The notes under the pieces are model-generated. The model was given only the letters and a program-made list of their open reading frames with translations, was not told where the DNA came from and made no database searches. Source: VAZQ01 sp963821505 (GTDB taxonomy: Bacteria; Pseudomonadota; Alphaproteobacteria; Rhizobiales; Xanthobacteraceae). From it: a stretch of 64,000 nucleotides of DNA. Position 1 is the first letter of the stretch. The number at the start of each line of letters is the position of its first letter. Shown piece by piece: positions 38,064 to 46,961 of this stretch. A program made the translations under genes and the position numbers. Location of the stretch: the NCBI GenBank assembly GCA_963821505.1, contig CAWGEH010000031.1, forward strand, positions 1 through 64,000, written 5' to 3'.

Positions 38064-38747
38064 ATGGAAACCGAGCTCGACAAGGATACGATCGTCAAGG
38101 CCTATGCGCGCTGGGCGCCGGTCTACGATTTCGTGTTCGGCGCGGTGTTCGAGGCCGGCCGGCACGCGGCGATTGCGGCGGCCGAACGGATCGGCGGCCG
38201 CATCCTTGAGGTCGGCGTCGGCACCGGCATATCGCTCCCCGACTATGCGGCCGCCAACCGCCTCGTCGGGGTCGACGTTTCCGAGCCGATGCTGCGCCGG
38301 GCGCAGGCGCGGGTCGCCGAGCTCGGCCTGTCCAACATCGAAGGGCTGGCGGTCATGGATGCGGAGCGGCTAGCCTTTCCGGACGCTGCATTCGATGTCG
38401 TGGTGGCGCAATACGTGATCACCACGGTCCCGAACCCGGAGGCGACGCTCGACGAGTTCGCGCGCGTGCTCAAGCCCGGCGGCGAGATCGTGTTGGTCAG
38501 CCGCGTCGGAGCCGAAGCGGGGTTGCGGCGCGCTTTCGAGCACTGGTTCACGCCGATGGCGCACCGGCTCGGCTGGCGCACGGAGTTTCCCTGGGCGCGG
38601 TTTGCGCGCTGGGCCGAGCGTCCGCACGGCGTGCGGGTGATCGAGCGCCGCGCGATGCCGCCGCTCGGTCATTTCTCGCTGGTGCAATTCGCCAAAGCCG
38701 GCGCCGGCGGGGGGCGCGCCGGCCGCGCCGAGGCGGTAGGCCGCTGA
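38064..38747 (+). CDS. PmtA-like phospholipid N-methyltransferase
   Basis: 227 residues. Class I SAM methyltransferase: IVKAYARWAPVYDFVFGAVF, SAM loop RILEVGVGTGISLPDY, acidic GVDVSEPMLRRAQ, and EFARVLKPGGEIVLVSRV. The N-terminal KAYARWAPVYDFVFG and GVGTGISLPDY are the pattern of the Rhodobacter-type PmtA, which methylates phosphatidylethanolamine to phosphatidylcholine. With a phosphatidylserine decarboxylase 3 kb away, PE methylation is a plausible role; ubiquinone-type methyltransferases are the alternative. The C-terminal tail is Gly/Arg-rich. Confidence 0.75.
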   Translation: METELDKDTIVKAYARWAPVYDFVFGAVFEAGRHAAIAAAERIGGRILEVGVGTGISLPDYAAANRLVGVDVSEPMLRRAQARVAELGLSNIEGLAVMDAERLAFPDAAFDVVVAQYVITTVPNPEATLDEFARVLKPGGEIVLVSRVGAEAGLRRAFEHWFTPMAHRLGWRTEFPWARFARWAERPHGVRVIERRAMPPLGHFSLVQFAKAGAGGGRAGRAEAVGR

Positions 38748-38961
38748 CGACCAGCCGGCGTGTCCGCCGCGAACCGGCCGATGCAACCCCGGCGTGACGC
38801 GAACCACCGATGGCGGCGCGCCGGCGCCAACAAATCGCGAAGGCAGTCGCGCCGTCAGTCATCGGACGCGTTTTCTGGGGGCTGTCGTCCCGCGCGCGGC
38901 AGCGTTCGTGGAAATGTCATATCTCGTGTCTAAAAAACGCAACACAAAAGGGGCAGAATCA

Positions 38962-39576
38962 ATGGACGATTTTCTTCAGGCTCTCAAGATCCAGCGCTGG
39001 GACGATCACCGGTACTACCATCACAGCCGAATCAATCAGGCCCTGCATCTGGTCAGCGCGGTCAGCTTTCTCTGCGCCTATGTGCTCGTGTTCACCGATC
39101 CGGTCGCGGCAGCGCTCGTAGGCTGGCTGGTGGCAATGACGAGCCGGCAGCTCGGCCACTTCTTCTTCGAGCCCAAAGACTACGACGAGGTGAACCAGGC
39201 GACGCACGAATACAAGGAGGAGGTCAAAGTCGGCTACAACTTGAAGCGCAAGGTCGTCCTGATGTCGATCTGGGCGCTGTCGCCGTTTCCGCTTTACTTC
39301 GATCCCACGCTGTTCGGTATCCTGGCGCCGCACGCCACCACCGGGGAATTCGTACGCCGCGTCGCGCTGATCTGGCTCATGGTGGGGCTGGGCGGACTCG
39401 CCTACCGGACCGTTCAACTCTTCTTCATCAAGGATGTGCAGACCGGTCTGGTTTGGGCCACGAAGATTCTCACCGACCCTTTTCACGACATCAAGCTCTA
39501 CCACAAGGCGCCGCTCCGTCTCCTGCGGGGCGAGTTGCTCGATACCGATGCCATGACACCGGAGGAGACGACGTAA
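38962..39576 (+). CDS. Multi-pass membrane protein with His motifs, function unknown
   Basis: 204 residues from ATG 38962 (an upstream ATG at 38914 is possible). About four helices. Conserved-looking histidines occur in RYYHHSRINQALHLVSAVSF, SRQLGHFFFEPKDYDEVNQ and ATHEYKEEVKVGYNLKRK. The spacing N-Q-A-L-H and GHFFFEP recalls the DUF962/Mpo1-like lipid dioxygenase group, which uses His to bind iron, but the similarity is loose. Inner membrane. It lies 214 bp after the methyltransferase gene. Confidence 0.6.
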   Translation: MDDFLQALKIQRWDDHRYYHHSRINQALHLVSAVSFLCAYVLVFTDPVAAALVGWLVAMTSRQLGHFFFEPKDYDEVNQATHEYKEEVKVGYNLKRKVVLMSIWALSPFPLYFDPTLFGILAPHATTGEFVRRVALIWLMVGLGGLAYRTVQLFFIKDVQTGLVWATKILTDPFHDIKLYHKAPLRLLRGELLDTDAMTPEETT

Positions 39577-39596
39577 GCGCGCGTCACCGGCCGGCG

Positions 39597-41288
39597 CTAG
39601 CTCGGCGCTTCCCGGCCGCCGATCCGCGCGAAGCGGTGAGCGATGATTTCTCCCAGGATTCGGCGCCTGATCGATCTGTTCGTTGTCGCCGGGTCGGACC
39701 ACCACCAGCCGTCCCGCTGCATCGTCTTGGCGGCGGACACGAATCGATCGGCTACCGCCTCGAAGTCCGCGTCGGTGTAGTCGAGGCTGAAGATCAGGCG
39801 GCCGGTTCCGACCCAGCTCAGCGCCAATCCTTCCGCGCGCAGGTAGTATTGCAGCATCCAGTTGTAACGCGATGGCTGGGTGTAGCAGACGGTCCAGATC
39901 GAGGACATGTTCACCGCCTGCACCGGCAGCCCCTCTTTGCGCAGGCGTTGGTTGAGCCGTTGGGTCCGTGCGTTCCAGACCGCATCGACATTGTCGTAGA
40001 GCGTACGGACATCCGGAGTCTCGAGGTGCCGCAGGAACTCGTGCATGGCCGCCATCACGTGCGGATGCGAGTTGAAGGTGCCGCGCGCAAAGCAGACTTC
40101 TACCGGGCGATCGTCGCGGAACCGTTTCATCAACGCCTTGCGCCCGCAGACCGCGCCGATCGGAAGGCCGCCGCCAAGCGTCTTGCCGTAGGTGACGAGG
40201 TCGGCCTTGACGCCGAAATATTCCTGCGCTCCGCCGGGAGCGAGGCGGAAGCCGACGAAGACCTCGTCGAAGATCAGCACGATATGACGCTCGCTGCAGA
40301 CCGCCCGCAGCCGCTTGAGCCAATCGGCATAGGCCTGGCGGTCGAAATGCGCGGCTCTCGCGCTGTCGACCAGCGTCGAGTCCGCCGGCGCATTCGCATT
40401 CGGATGCAAGGCCTGCAGCGGATTGACCAGCACGCAGGCGATGTCGCGGCGCGCGCGCACGACGCGCAGCGAATCGTCGGACATGTCCTTCAGGGTGTAG
40501 GTCTCGTGCGCCGCCACGGGATTGCCCACGCCCGGCGCAACGTCGCCCCACCAGCCGTGATAGGCACCGCAAAACCGCACCAGGTGGGATCGGCGGGTGT
40601 GATAGCGCGCGAGCCGCACCGCCTGCATCACGGCTTCGGTACCGGACATGTGAAACGACACCTCGTCGAGCCCGGAGATTTCCCTGAGCCGTTTGACGTT
40701 GTACGCGATGACGGGGTGGTAGGGCCCCAGCACCGGCCCGAGCTCGCGCACTCGCCGATGACCGCGTTCCATGCAGGCCTTGTAGAAGTCGTAGCCGAAG
40801 ACGTTCACGCCGTAAGAGCCGGTGAGATCGTAGAAGCGATTGCCGTCGAGATCGGTCACCGTCACTCCGGAGGAGGATTGCAGGAACGCGCCGGCCCTGA
40901 GGTGGCGCCGCACGAAACGACTGAACTGGAACGGCACGCGATAGGCGTCGGTGAACTGCAGGTCGGAAACGCTGTCGGCGGCATCCGTCGTGTGTCGGAT
41001 GGTCTCGGCGAATCGAGCCCGGTAGAGCTCCGCAAGGCGCATGAACCCGGCTCGGCGCCGGGCGGCGATCTCCTCCGGCGCATCATCGCAGCGGAAGAAG
41101 CGCGTTTCGTCGTACTCGTAAAAAGGCACGAGCGAGGCGAGCCGTCGTGCGATCCGAGCGTGGCCGGCCAGAGACCAGTGCTTTGCCTGCGAGAGCCGCA
41201 ATCGCGGCGTCAACCCGAGCAGCGAGGTGACCAGCGCCGCGGCGCCCGTCCCGTACAGTGCGATCGTGGTAGCGCCGAATCCCATCAA
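39597..41288 (-). CDS. Membrane-anchored class III PLP aminotransferase (GSAM-like)
   Basis: 563 residues. An N-terminal hydrophobic helix (about 5-27, LYGTGAAALVTSLLGLTP) and a 130-residue extension precede the class III fold. PLP motifs: GTEAVMQAVRLARYHTRR, CGAYHGWWGD, FDEVFVGFR, and the Schiff-base Lys in TYGKTLGGGLPIGAVCG (about 367). The core resembles glutamate-1-semialdehyde aminomutase, but the anchor and N-extension rule out a housekeeping HemL. Divergent from psd with only 32 bp between starts. Possible role in an amino-lipid head-group reaction is inference. Confidence 0.82.
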   Translation of the reverse strand: MMGFGATTIALYGTGAAALVTSLLGLTPRLRLSQAKHWSLAGHARIARRLASLVPFYEYDETRFFRCDDAPEEIAARRRAGFMRLAELYRARFAETIRHTTDAADSVSDLQFTDAYRVPFQFSRFVRRHLRAGAFLQSSSGVTVTDLDGNRFYDLTGSYGVNVFGYDFYKACMERGHRRVRELGPVLGPYHPVIAYNVKRLREISGLDEVSFHMSGTEAVMQAVRLARYHTRRSHLVRFCGAYHGWWGDVAPGVGNPVAAHETYTLKDMSDDSLRVVRARRDIACVLVNPLQALHPNANAPADSTLVDSARAAHFDRQAYADWLKRLRAVCSERHIVLIFDEVFVGFRLAPGGAQEYFGVKADLVTYGKTLGGGLPIGAVCGRKALMKRFRDDRPVEVCFARGTFNSHPHVMAAMHEFLRHLETPDVRTLYDNVDAVWNARTQRLNQRLRKEGLPVQAVNMSSIWTVCYTQPSRYNWMLQYYLRAEGLALSWVGTGRLIFSLDYTDADFEAVADRFVSAAKTMQRDGWWWSDPATTNRSIRRRILGEIIAHRFARIGGREAPS

Positions 41289-41320
41289 TTCGCGGTTTAT
41301 TCCATCGAGTTTACCGCCGC

Positions 41321-42187
41321 ATGACGGTCCGCTCCGCCATCCTGAAAATGCTGCAGCAGGAAGACCTCAATTTCCTGCTGACCAACCGCATTCCGCGGCG
41401 GCTGGCGACCCGCTTCATGGGCTGGTTCAGCCGGATCGAGCAGCCGCTCGTGCGAGACCTCTCCATCGGGGTCTGGCGCTTTTTCTCCGGCCTCGATCTG
41501 AGCGAGGCGAAAAAGAGCCGGTTCCGAAGCATGAACGACTGCTTCATCAGGGAGCTGCGGGACGATGCGCGACCCCTCGACCTGGATCCCGCGATACTCG
41601 TGAGTCCCTGCGACGCGATCGTCGGCGCGTCCGGCGCCATCGCTGATACCGTACTCTTCCAGATCAAGGGATTTCCCTACACCCTGCAGGATCTGCTCGG
41701 CGATTCGGATCTGGTGGATGTCCACCGCAACGGACGCTACGTCACGCTGCGGCTGACTTCCAGCATGTACCACCGTTTCCACGCTCCCCACGACTGCCGA
41801 GTCGAGCAGGTCACCTACGTCTCCGGAGACACCTGGAACGTCAACCCGATCGCGCTCAAGCGCATCGAGAAGCTGTTCTGCAAGAACGAGCGCGCGCTGC
41901 TGCGAACGCGGCTGGTCACCGGCGGCCACATCGTGACCTTGGTGCCGGTGGCCGCGGTGCTGGTCGCCAGCATCCGCCTGAACTTCCTCGACGCGACGCT
42001 CGATCTCAGAGATCGCGGGGCCAATGTCATTGCCTGCAATGCGCGCTTCGCGAAGGGTGAGGAAATGGGTTGGTTCGAGCACGGGTCGACCATCATCCTG
42101 TTCGCGTCGGATGGATTTTCGCTCTGCGGCAACGCGCGCGAGGGCGTGATGATCCGCATGGGAGAGCCGCTGATGCGGCTGCCGTGA
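41321..42187 (+). CDS. Phosphatidylserine decarboxylase-family proenzyme
   Basis: 288 residues. Family hallmarks: DCFIRELRDDARPLD, SPCDAIVGASG, the catalytic His motif SSMYHRFHAP, and the self-cleavage motif in FEHGSTIILF with the Gly255-Ser256 bond (HGST where many enzymes have LGST or FGST). Ser256 would become the pyruvoyl group. It converts phosphatidylserine to phosphatidylethanolamine at the inner membrane. Whether it is the main psd or a second, specialised copy beside the aminotransferase cannot be told from the window. Confidence 0.82.
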   Translation: MTVRSAILKMLQQEDLNFLLTNRIPRRLATRFMGWFSRIEQPLVRDLSIGVWRFFSGLDLSEAKKSRFRSMNDCFIRELRDDARPLDLDPAILVSPCDAIVGASGAIADTVLFQIKGFPYTLQDLLGDSDLVDVHRNGRYVTLRLTSSMYHRFHAPHDCRVEQVTYVSGDTWNVNPIALKRIEKLFCKNERALLRTRLVTGGHIVTLVPVAAVLVASIRLNFLDATLDLRDRGANVIACNARFAKGEEMGWFEHGSTIILFASDGFSLCGNAREGVMIRMGEPLMRLP

Positions 42188-42413
42188 ACGCGCTCTCAAC
42201 CGGCCAAGGCGCGCTCGAAACGACACCTTGGAGCGGCCTCGAGCGGTACCGCACCGCACCGCCCGCCGGGACGGTTGCACCGGCCCGGCATTTGGGCCAG
42301 AAGCCGAAACTCCGATCGCGCAATTGCGGTCCGGCTCCGATCGTCCGCAGCCATGGAAGGGGCTTTCCACCATTTCCCGGGACGCCGAAACGCAGAGCGG
42401 AGGAGGGGGGAGG

Positions 42414-43550
42414 CTGCCGATTGCGCCCTTCTCCTTCCGCTTGCTCGCCACCGAGGGCGCCGCCCGCCGCGGGGAGATGGTCACCGCGCACGGGCCGGTC
42501 GCGACTCCGGCCTTCATGCCGGTCGGCACGCAAGCGACGGTGAAGGGCCTCGCGCCTGAAGCGCTGCGCGCGAGCGGCGCCGACATCGTGCTCGCCAACA
42601 CCTATCATCTGATGCTGCGTCCCGGCGCGGAACGCATCGCGGCGCTCGGCGGCCTGCACCGATTCATGAATTGGCCGCAGGCCATCCTGACCGATTCGGG
42701 CGGCTTCCAGGTCATGTCGCTCGCGGCGCTGCGCAAGGTCGAGGACAAATGCGTGACCTTCCGTTCCCACCTCGACGGTGCCATGGTCGAGCTTTCGCCC
42801 GAGCGCGCGATCGAAATCCAGAACCTGCTCGGCTCCGACATTGCCATGCAGCTCGACGAATGCCTGCAGCTGCCGGCGCCGGGGCGCGAGCTGGAACGCG
42901 CCATGCGGCTTTCGCTCGCTTGGGCCGAGCGCAGCAAGCGTGCGTTCGAAGCCGCTCCGCCGGGGAGCGCGCTGTTCGGCATCGTGCAGGGCGGCGACGA
43001 TCCGCAATTGCGTCTCGAGAGCGCGAGCGCACTCACCGATATCGGCTTCCACGGCTATGCCATTGGCGGCTTAGCCGTGGGCGAGCCGCAGGAGGTGATG
43101 CTGCGCACGATTGCAGAGCTCGAGCCTGCGCTTCCGGCCGACCGGCCGCGCTACCTCATGGGCGTCGGGACCCCCGAAGACCTCGTCGAGGCGGTGGCGC
43201 GCGGCATCGACATGTTCGATTGCGTGCTGCCGACGCGCAACGGCCGCCACGGGCTGGCCTTCACCCGTTTCGGTCCCGTCAACCTCAAGAACGCCCGCCA
43301 CGCCGGCGATCCGCGCCCGCTCGACGAGACCAGCGCCTGCCCGGCGGCGCGCGAGTATTCCCGTGCCTATCTCCACCACCTCGTGAAGGCGAACGAGATG
43401 CTCGGCGCGATCCTGCTCACCACGGTCAATCTCACTTATTACCAGGAGCTGATGGCAGGCATGCGCGCGGCGATCGCGGCCGGCACCTTCGCGGATTTCC
43501 GCGCAGCCACGGAGGAAGGCTGGGCGCGCGGCGACGTGTCGCCGGCGTAA
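42414..43550 (+). CDS. tgt: Queuine tRNA-ribosyltransferase (tRNA-guanine transglycosylase), probable CTG start
   Basis: 378 residues. It exchanges G34 for preQ1 in the tRNAs for Asp, Asn, His and Tyr. The core is clear: FSFRLLATEGAARRGE, AFMPVGTQATVKGL, ADIVLANTYHLMLRPG, ILTDSGGFQVMSL, CVLPTRNGRHGLAF. There is no in-frame ATG near the start. CTG at 42414 has GGAGGAGG at ideal spacing and begins PIAPFSFRLL, giving the normal family length; the only distant in-frame alternatives are TTG at 42228 and near 42321. Zn site: DETSACPAAREYSRAYLHHL has one Cys where enteric Tgt has three. Confidence 0.9.
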   Translation: MPIAPFSFRLLATEGAARRGEMVTAHGPVATPAFMPVGTQATVKGLAPEALRASGADIVLANTYHLMLRPGAERIAALGGLHRFMNWPQAILTDSGGFQVMSLAALRKVEDKCVTFRSHLDGAMVELSPERAIEIQNLLGSDIAMQLDECLQLPAPGRELERAMRLSLAWAERSKRAFEAAPPGSALFGIVQGGDDPQLRLESASALTDIGFHGYAIGGLAVGEPQEVMLRTIAELEPALPADRPRYLMGVGTPEDLVEAVARGIDMFDCVLPTRNGRHGLAFTRFGPVNLKNARHAGDPRPLDETSACPAAREYSRAYLHHLVKANEMLGAILLTTVNLTYYQELMAGMRAAIAAGTFADFRAATEEGWARGDVSPA

Positions 43551-43689
43551 GCGGCTTGCGGCTCGACGCCGCCCGATCAACGGCCGAGCGCGCCCAATAA
43601 GGGCCTCGACGCCGCGCTTGCGTCGGCGCAGAATAAAACCGCTCCAAACAAGGGCGCGGCAAGCGCCGGCATTCGGGAGACGCCGCATC

Positions 43690-44157
43690 ATGGCCATCAA
43701 CCTCAAGGTCAACGGGGTCAACCGCTCGGTTCCGGCCGAGCCGGATACGCCGTTGCTCTACGTGCTACGCAACGATTTCGAGCTCAACGGCGCGAAATAC
43801 GGCTGTGGGCTGTCGCAATGCGGTGCCTGCACCGTGCTGGTCGACGGCAGGGCGGTGCGCTCCTGCATTACTCCGATCAGTGCGGTGGGGACGAGCGAGA
43901 TCACGACCATCGAGGGCCTCGGCTCGGTCGACAAGCCGCACCCGCTCCAGCGGGCTTTCATCGACGAGCAGGCGGCCCAATGCGGCTACTGCAGCAACGG
44001 CATGATCATGTCCGCCAAGGAGCTGTTGGACCGCAATCCGCGGCCGAGCGAGCCGGACGTGCGCGCGGCGCTGGCGAGCAATCTCTGCCGCTGTGGCACT
44101 CACAACCGGATCATTCGCGCGGTGCTGCGTGCCGCGCACGCCAACGGGAGGACGTGA
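43690..44157 (+). CDS. 2Fe-2S subunit of molybdenum hydroxylase (IorA-like), cassette 1
   Basis: 155 residues from ATG 43690. Plant-type 2Fe-2S motif YGCGLSQCGACTVLVDG with a later Cys (VRSC), then the second 2Fe-2S domain with QCGYCSNGMIMSA and LCRCGTHNRII. This is the small subunit of two-subunit exported molybdopterin enzymes such as isoquinoline 1-oxidoreductase, which lack a FAD subunit and feed electrons to cytochrome c or quinones. Two bases separate it from the large-subunit gene. Confidence 0.92.
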   Translation: MAINLKVNGVNRSVPAEPDTPLLYVLRNDFELNGAKYGCGLSQCGACTVLVDGRAVRSCITPISAVGTSEITTIEGLGSVDKPHPLQRAFIDEQAAQCGYCSNGMIMSAKELLDRNPRPSEPDVRAALASNLCRCGTHNRIIRAVLRAAHANGRT

Positions 44158-44159
44158 CC

Positions 44160-46367
44160 ATGAACGCTCCCGCTTTCAACCGGCGCCAATTCAACACCGG
44201 CTTCGGCGCGCTCGTTCTTGCCTTCTCGCTCGATCCGAGACTTGCAGCGGCGCAGGAACGGCTGCCCGGAAGCCTGCAGAACAACCGCAGGCTCGACGCC
44301 TGGATCCGCATCAATGCCGACGGCAACGCCACCGTCTTCACCGGCAAGGTCGAGCTCGGGCAGGGCATCCTCACCGCGCTGGCGCAGATCGCCGCCGAAG
44401 AACTCGACCTGCCGCTCGCACGCGTCAAGATGATTTCCGGCGACACCGGCCGGACGCCGAACGAGGGTCAGACCGCCGGCAGCCAATCGATCGAGTACAG
44501 CGGCACGGCGCTGCGCCTGGCGGCCGCCGAGGTGCGCGCGATCCTGCTCGACCTCGCGGCCCAACACCTGGGCGCGGCGGCAAACCAGCTGACGGTCGCG
44601 GATGGCGTGATTGCGGCGCCGGACGGGCGCAAGGTCGGTTACGGCGACCTTGTCGCGAAGCTCGATCTCAATCGCGAAGCGAGCGCCAAAGCGGCGCCGA
44701 AGCCGCCCGCGAGCCACAAGGTCGTCGGAAAGTCCATTGCCCGCTTCGACATTCCGGCCAAGGTCACCGGCGGCGCGGCGTTCGTGCAGGACATGCGGCT
44801 TCCCGGCATGCTGCACGGGCGCGTGATACGCCCGCCGCGTTACGGCTCGAAGCTCGACAACGTCGACGAAGCCGCCGCCAAGGCCATGCCGGGCGTCGTC
44901 GCGGTCGTGCGTGACGGCTCTTTCCTCGGGGTCGTCGCCGAGCGGGAGGAGCAGGCGATCAAGGCGCGCGAGGCGTTGCGCAACAGCGCGAACTGGACGT
45001 TGGGACCGGAACTCCCTGATCCCGCCCGCATCTTCGATGTCATCAGGTCGCTGCCGAGCAAGGACGCGACCATCGGCGTCAAGCAGGGCGCGCCGCCGAC
45101 GAATGCCCGCAGCTTCGAGGCGGTCTATACCAAGCCCTACATGGCGCACGCTTCGATCGGCCCGTCCTGCTCGCTCGCCGAATTCAAGGACGGCAAGCTG
45201 ACGGTCTGGACCCATTCGCAAGGCGTCTTCCCGTTGCGCGCCGAGCTCGTCAAGATGCTGAAGCTGCCGGCCGCCGCGGTGCGCTGCATCCACGTGGAAG
45301 GCTCCGGCTGCTATGGGCACAACGGCGCCGACGACGTCGCCGCCGACGCCGCGCTGCTCGCGCGTGCGGTGCCGGGCCGGCCCGTTCGCCTGCAATGGAT
45401 GCGCGACGACGAGTTCGGCTGGGAGCCCTATGGCCCGGCCATGGTGATGCAAGCGAAGGCGGCACTCTCCGCCGACGGCAAGATCGCCGACTGGGAATAC
45501 CAGGTGTGGAGCAACACCCATTCCACCCGGCCGGAATCGACGACCGGCACCAATGTGCTCGCGGCCTGGTATCTCGCCGAGCCGCAGAAGATGGGTCCGC
45601 CGACCGCCATCCCGCAGCCCGCCGGCGGCGGCGACCGCAACGCCATTCCGCTCTATGATTTTCCGAGCCAGCGGGTGGTGCACCATTTCGTCCAGGACAT
45701 GCCGATCCGGGTCTCGGCGCTGCGCACGCTCGGCGCCTATGCCAACGTGTTCGCGCTCGAATCCTTCATGGATGAGCTCGCGGCGGCGGCCGGCGCCGAT
45801 CCGGTGGCGTTCCGCCTGGCGCATTTGAAGGACCCGCGCGGGCGGGCGGTGATCGAGGCGGTGGCCAAGAAGGCCGGTTGGACAGCGGGCGAGAAGGGCG
45901 ACGGCACGCGCGGCCGCGGCATCGGCTTCGCCAAGTACAAGAACCTCGCCTGCTACGTGGCCGTGGTGGCGGAGGTCGAAGTCGACCGCGGCAGCGGCAT
46001 GGTGCGCGTGCCGCGGACCTGGGCGGCCGTCGATTCCGGCCTGATCATCAATCCGGACGGCCTCGCCAACCAGATGGAAGGCGGCATCATCCAGTCCGTG
46101 AGCTGGACGCTGAAGGAGGCGGTGCGCTTCGACAAGAACGCCATCCTCACGCGCGATTGGGCGAGCTATCCGATCCTCACCATGCCGGAGGTGCCGAAGG
46201 TCGAGGTCGAGCTGATCAACCGCCCGAGCGAGCGTCCGCTCGGCTCGGGCGAAGGCTCGCAGGGACCCGCGGTCGCCGCTGTCGTCAATGCATTCGCCAA
46301 CGCGACCGGCAAGCGCATCCGCGACCTGCCGCTCCATCCGGCGCGGGTCAAGGCGGCGCTGGGATAG
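44160..46367 (+). CDS. Exported molybdopterin-binding large subunit (IorB-like), cassette 1
   Basis: 735 residues. Tat-type signal FNRRQFNTGFGALVLAFSLD. The Mo-cofactor domain has GQGILTALAQIAAEELDLP, GGAAFVQDMRLPGMLHGRV, and EGSGCYGHNGADDVAADAAL. The catalytic base Glu698 is present in LGSGEGSQGPAV. It oxidises an N-heterocycle or aldehyde by hydroxylation with water oxygen; substrate unknown. The pair would be co-exported folded through Tat. Confidence 0.9.
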   Translation: MNAPAFNRRQFNTGFGALVLAFSLDPRLAAAQERLPGSLQNNRRLDAWIRINADGNATVFTGKVELGQGILTALAQIAAEELDLPLARVKMISGDTGRTPNEGQTAGSQSIEYSGTALRLAAAEVRAILLDLAAQHLGAAANQLTVADGVIAAPDGRKVGYGDLVAKLDLNREASAKAAPKPPASHKVVGKSIARFDIPAKVTGGAAFVQDMRLPGMLHGRVIRPPRYGSKLDNVDEAAAKAMPGVVAVVRDGSFLGVVAEREEQAIKAREALRNSANWTLGPELPDPARIFDVIRSLPSKDATIGVKQGAPPTNARSFEAVYTKPYMAHASIGPSCSLAEFKDGKLTVWTHSQGVFPLRAELVKMLKLPAAAVRCIHVEGSGCYGHNGADDVAADAALLARAVPGRPVRLQWMRDDEFGWEPYGPAMVMQAKAALSADGKIADWEYQVWSNTHSTRPESTTGTNVLAAWYLAEPQKMGPPTAIPQPAGGGDRNAIPLYDFPSQRVVHHFVQDMPIRVSALRTLGAYANVFALESFMDELAAAAGADPVAFRLAHLKDPRGRAVIEAVAKKAGWTAGEKGDGTRGRGIGFAKYKNLACYVAVVAEVEVDRGSGMVRVPRTWAAVDSGLIINPDGLANQMEGGIIQSVSWTLKEAVRFDKNAILTRDWASYPILTMPEVPKVEVELINRPSERPLGSGEGSQGPAVAAVVNAFANATGKRIRDLPLHPARVKAALG

Positions 46368-46380
46368 CCGGTGACGACGA

Positions 46381-46466
46381 ACGGACGACAGCCGACGGAT
46401 GACACATGACGAACGAAGGCGAGTGACGGAAACGCGCCGTCCGTCCTGTGTCGTCCGTCTTCGGCC
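46381..46466. repeat. Imperfect inverted repeat between the two molybdenum-hydroxylase cassettes
   Basis: ACGGACGACAG (46381-46391) faces CTGTGTCGTCCGT, and GGATGACACA (46397-46406) pairs with TGTGTCGTCC (46447-46456) with one mismatch. It is a candidate terminator or processing hairpin separating the cassettes; the arms are imperfect. Confidence 0.4.
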
Positions 46467-46502
46467 GTGCGGCGGGAGCCATAATTCTCAGGGAGCGAAA
46501 CC

Positions 46503-46958
46503 ATGGTCATCGACTTCACCGTGAACGGCAAGCGGGCGTCGACCGATGCACCGCCGGCCACGCCGTTGTTGTGGGTCATTCGGGAAGGGCTCAAGCTCAC
46601 CGGCACCAAGTTCGGGTGCGGCACCGGTCTGTGCGGCGCGTGCATGGTGCATGTCGACGGCAAACGCGCGTTCTCATGTCAGGTCCAGGTGTCGGAGATC
46701 GCAGGCAAGTCGGTGACAACGATCGAAGGCCTGTCGGCGGATTCATCGCACCCGCTGCAGAAGGCATGGCTCGCCGAGCGAGTGCCGCAATGCGGCTACT
46801 GCCAGTCCGGCCAGATCATGAGCGCAGCCGATCTGCTCCGGCAGAACCCCACGCCGACGCGCGATCAGATCGTCGAACACATGAGCACGAATATCTGCCG
46901 CTGCGGAACCTATCAGCGCATCGTGCGCGCGGTCGAGCGCGCGGCGCGGGAGGCCTGA
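46503..46958 (+). CDS. 2Fe-2S subunit of molybdenum hydroxylase, cassette 2
   Basis: 151 residues. FGCGTGLCGACMVHVDG with FSC downstream, then QCGYCQSGQIMSAADLL and ICRCGTYQRIVRAV, so both 2Fe-2S clusters are complete. A paralogue of the cassette 1 small subunit. Four bases separate it from the next gene. Confidence 0.92.
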   Translation: MVIDFTVNGKRASTDAPPATPLLWVIREGLKLTGTKFGCGTGLCGACMVHVDGKRAFSCQVQVSEIAGKSVTTIEGLSADSSHPLQKAWLAERVPQCGYCQSGQIMSAADLLRQNPTPTRDQIVEHMSTNICRCGTYQRIVRAVERAAREA

Positions 46959-46961
46959 GCC

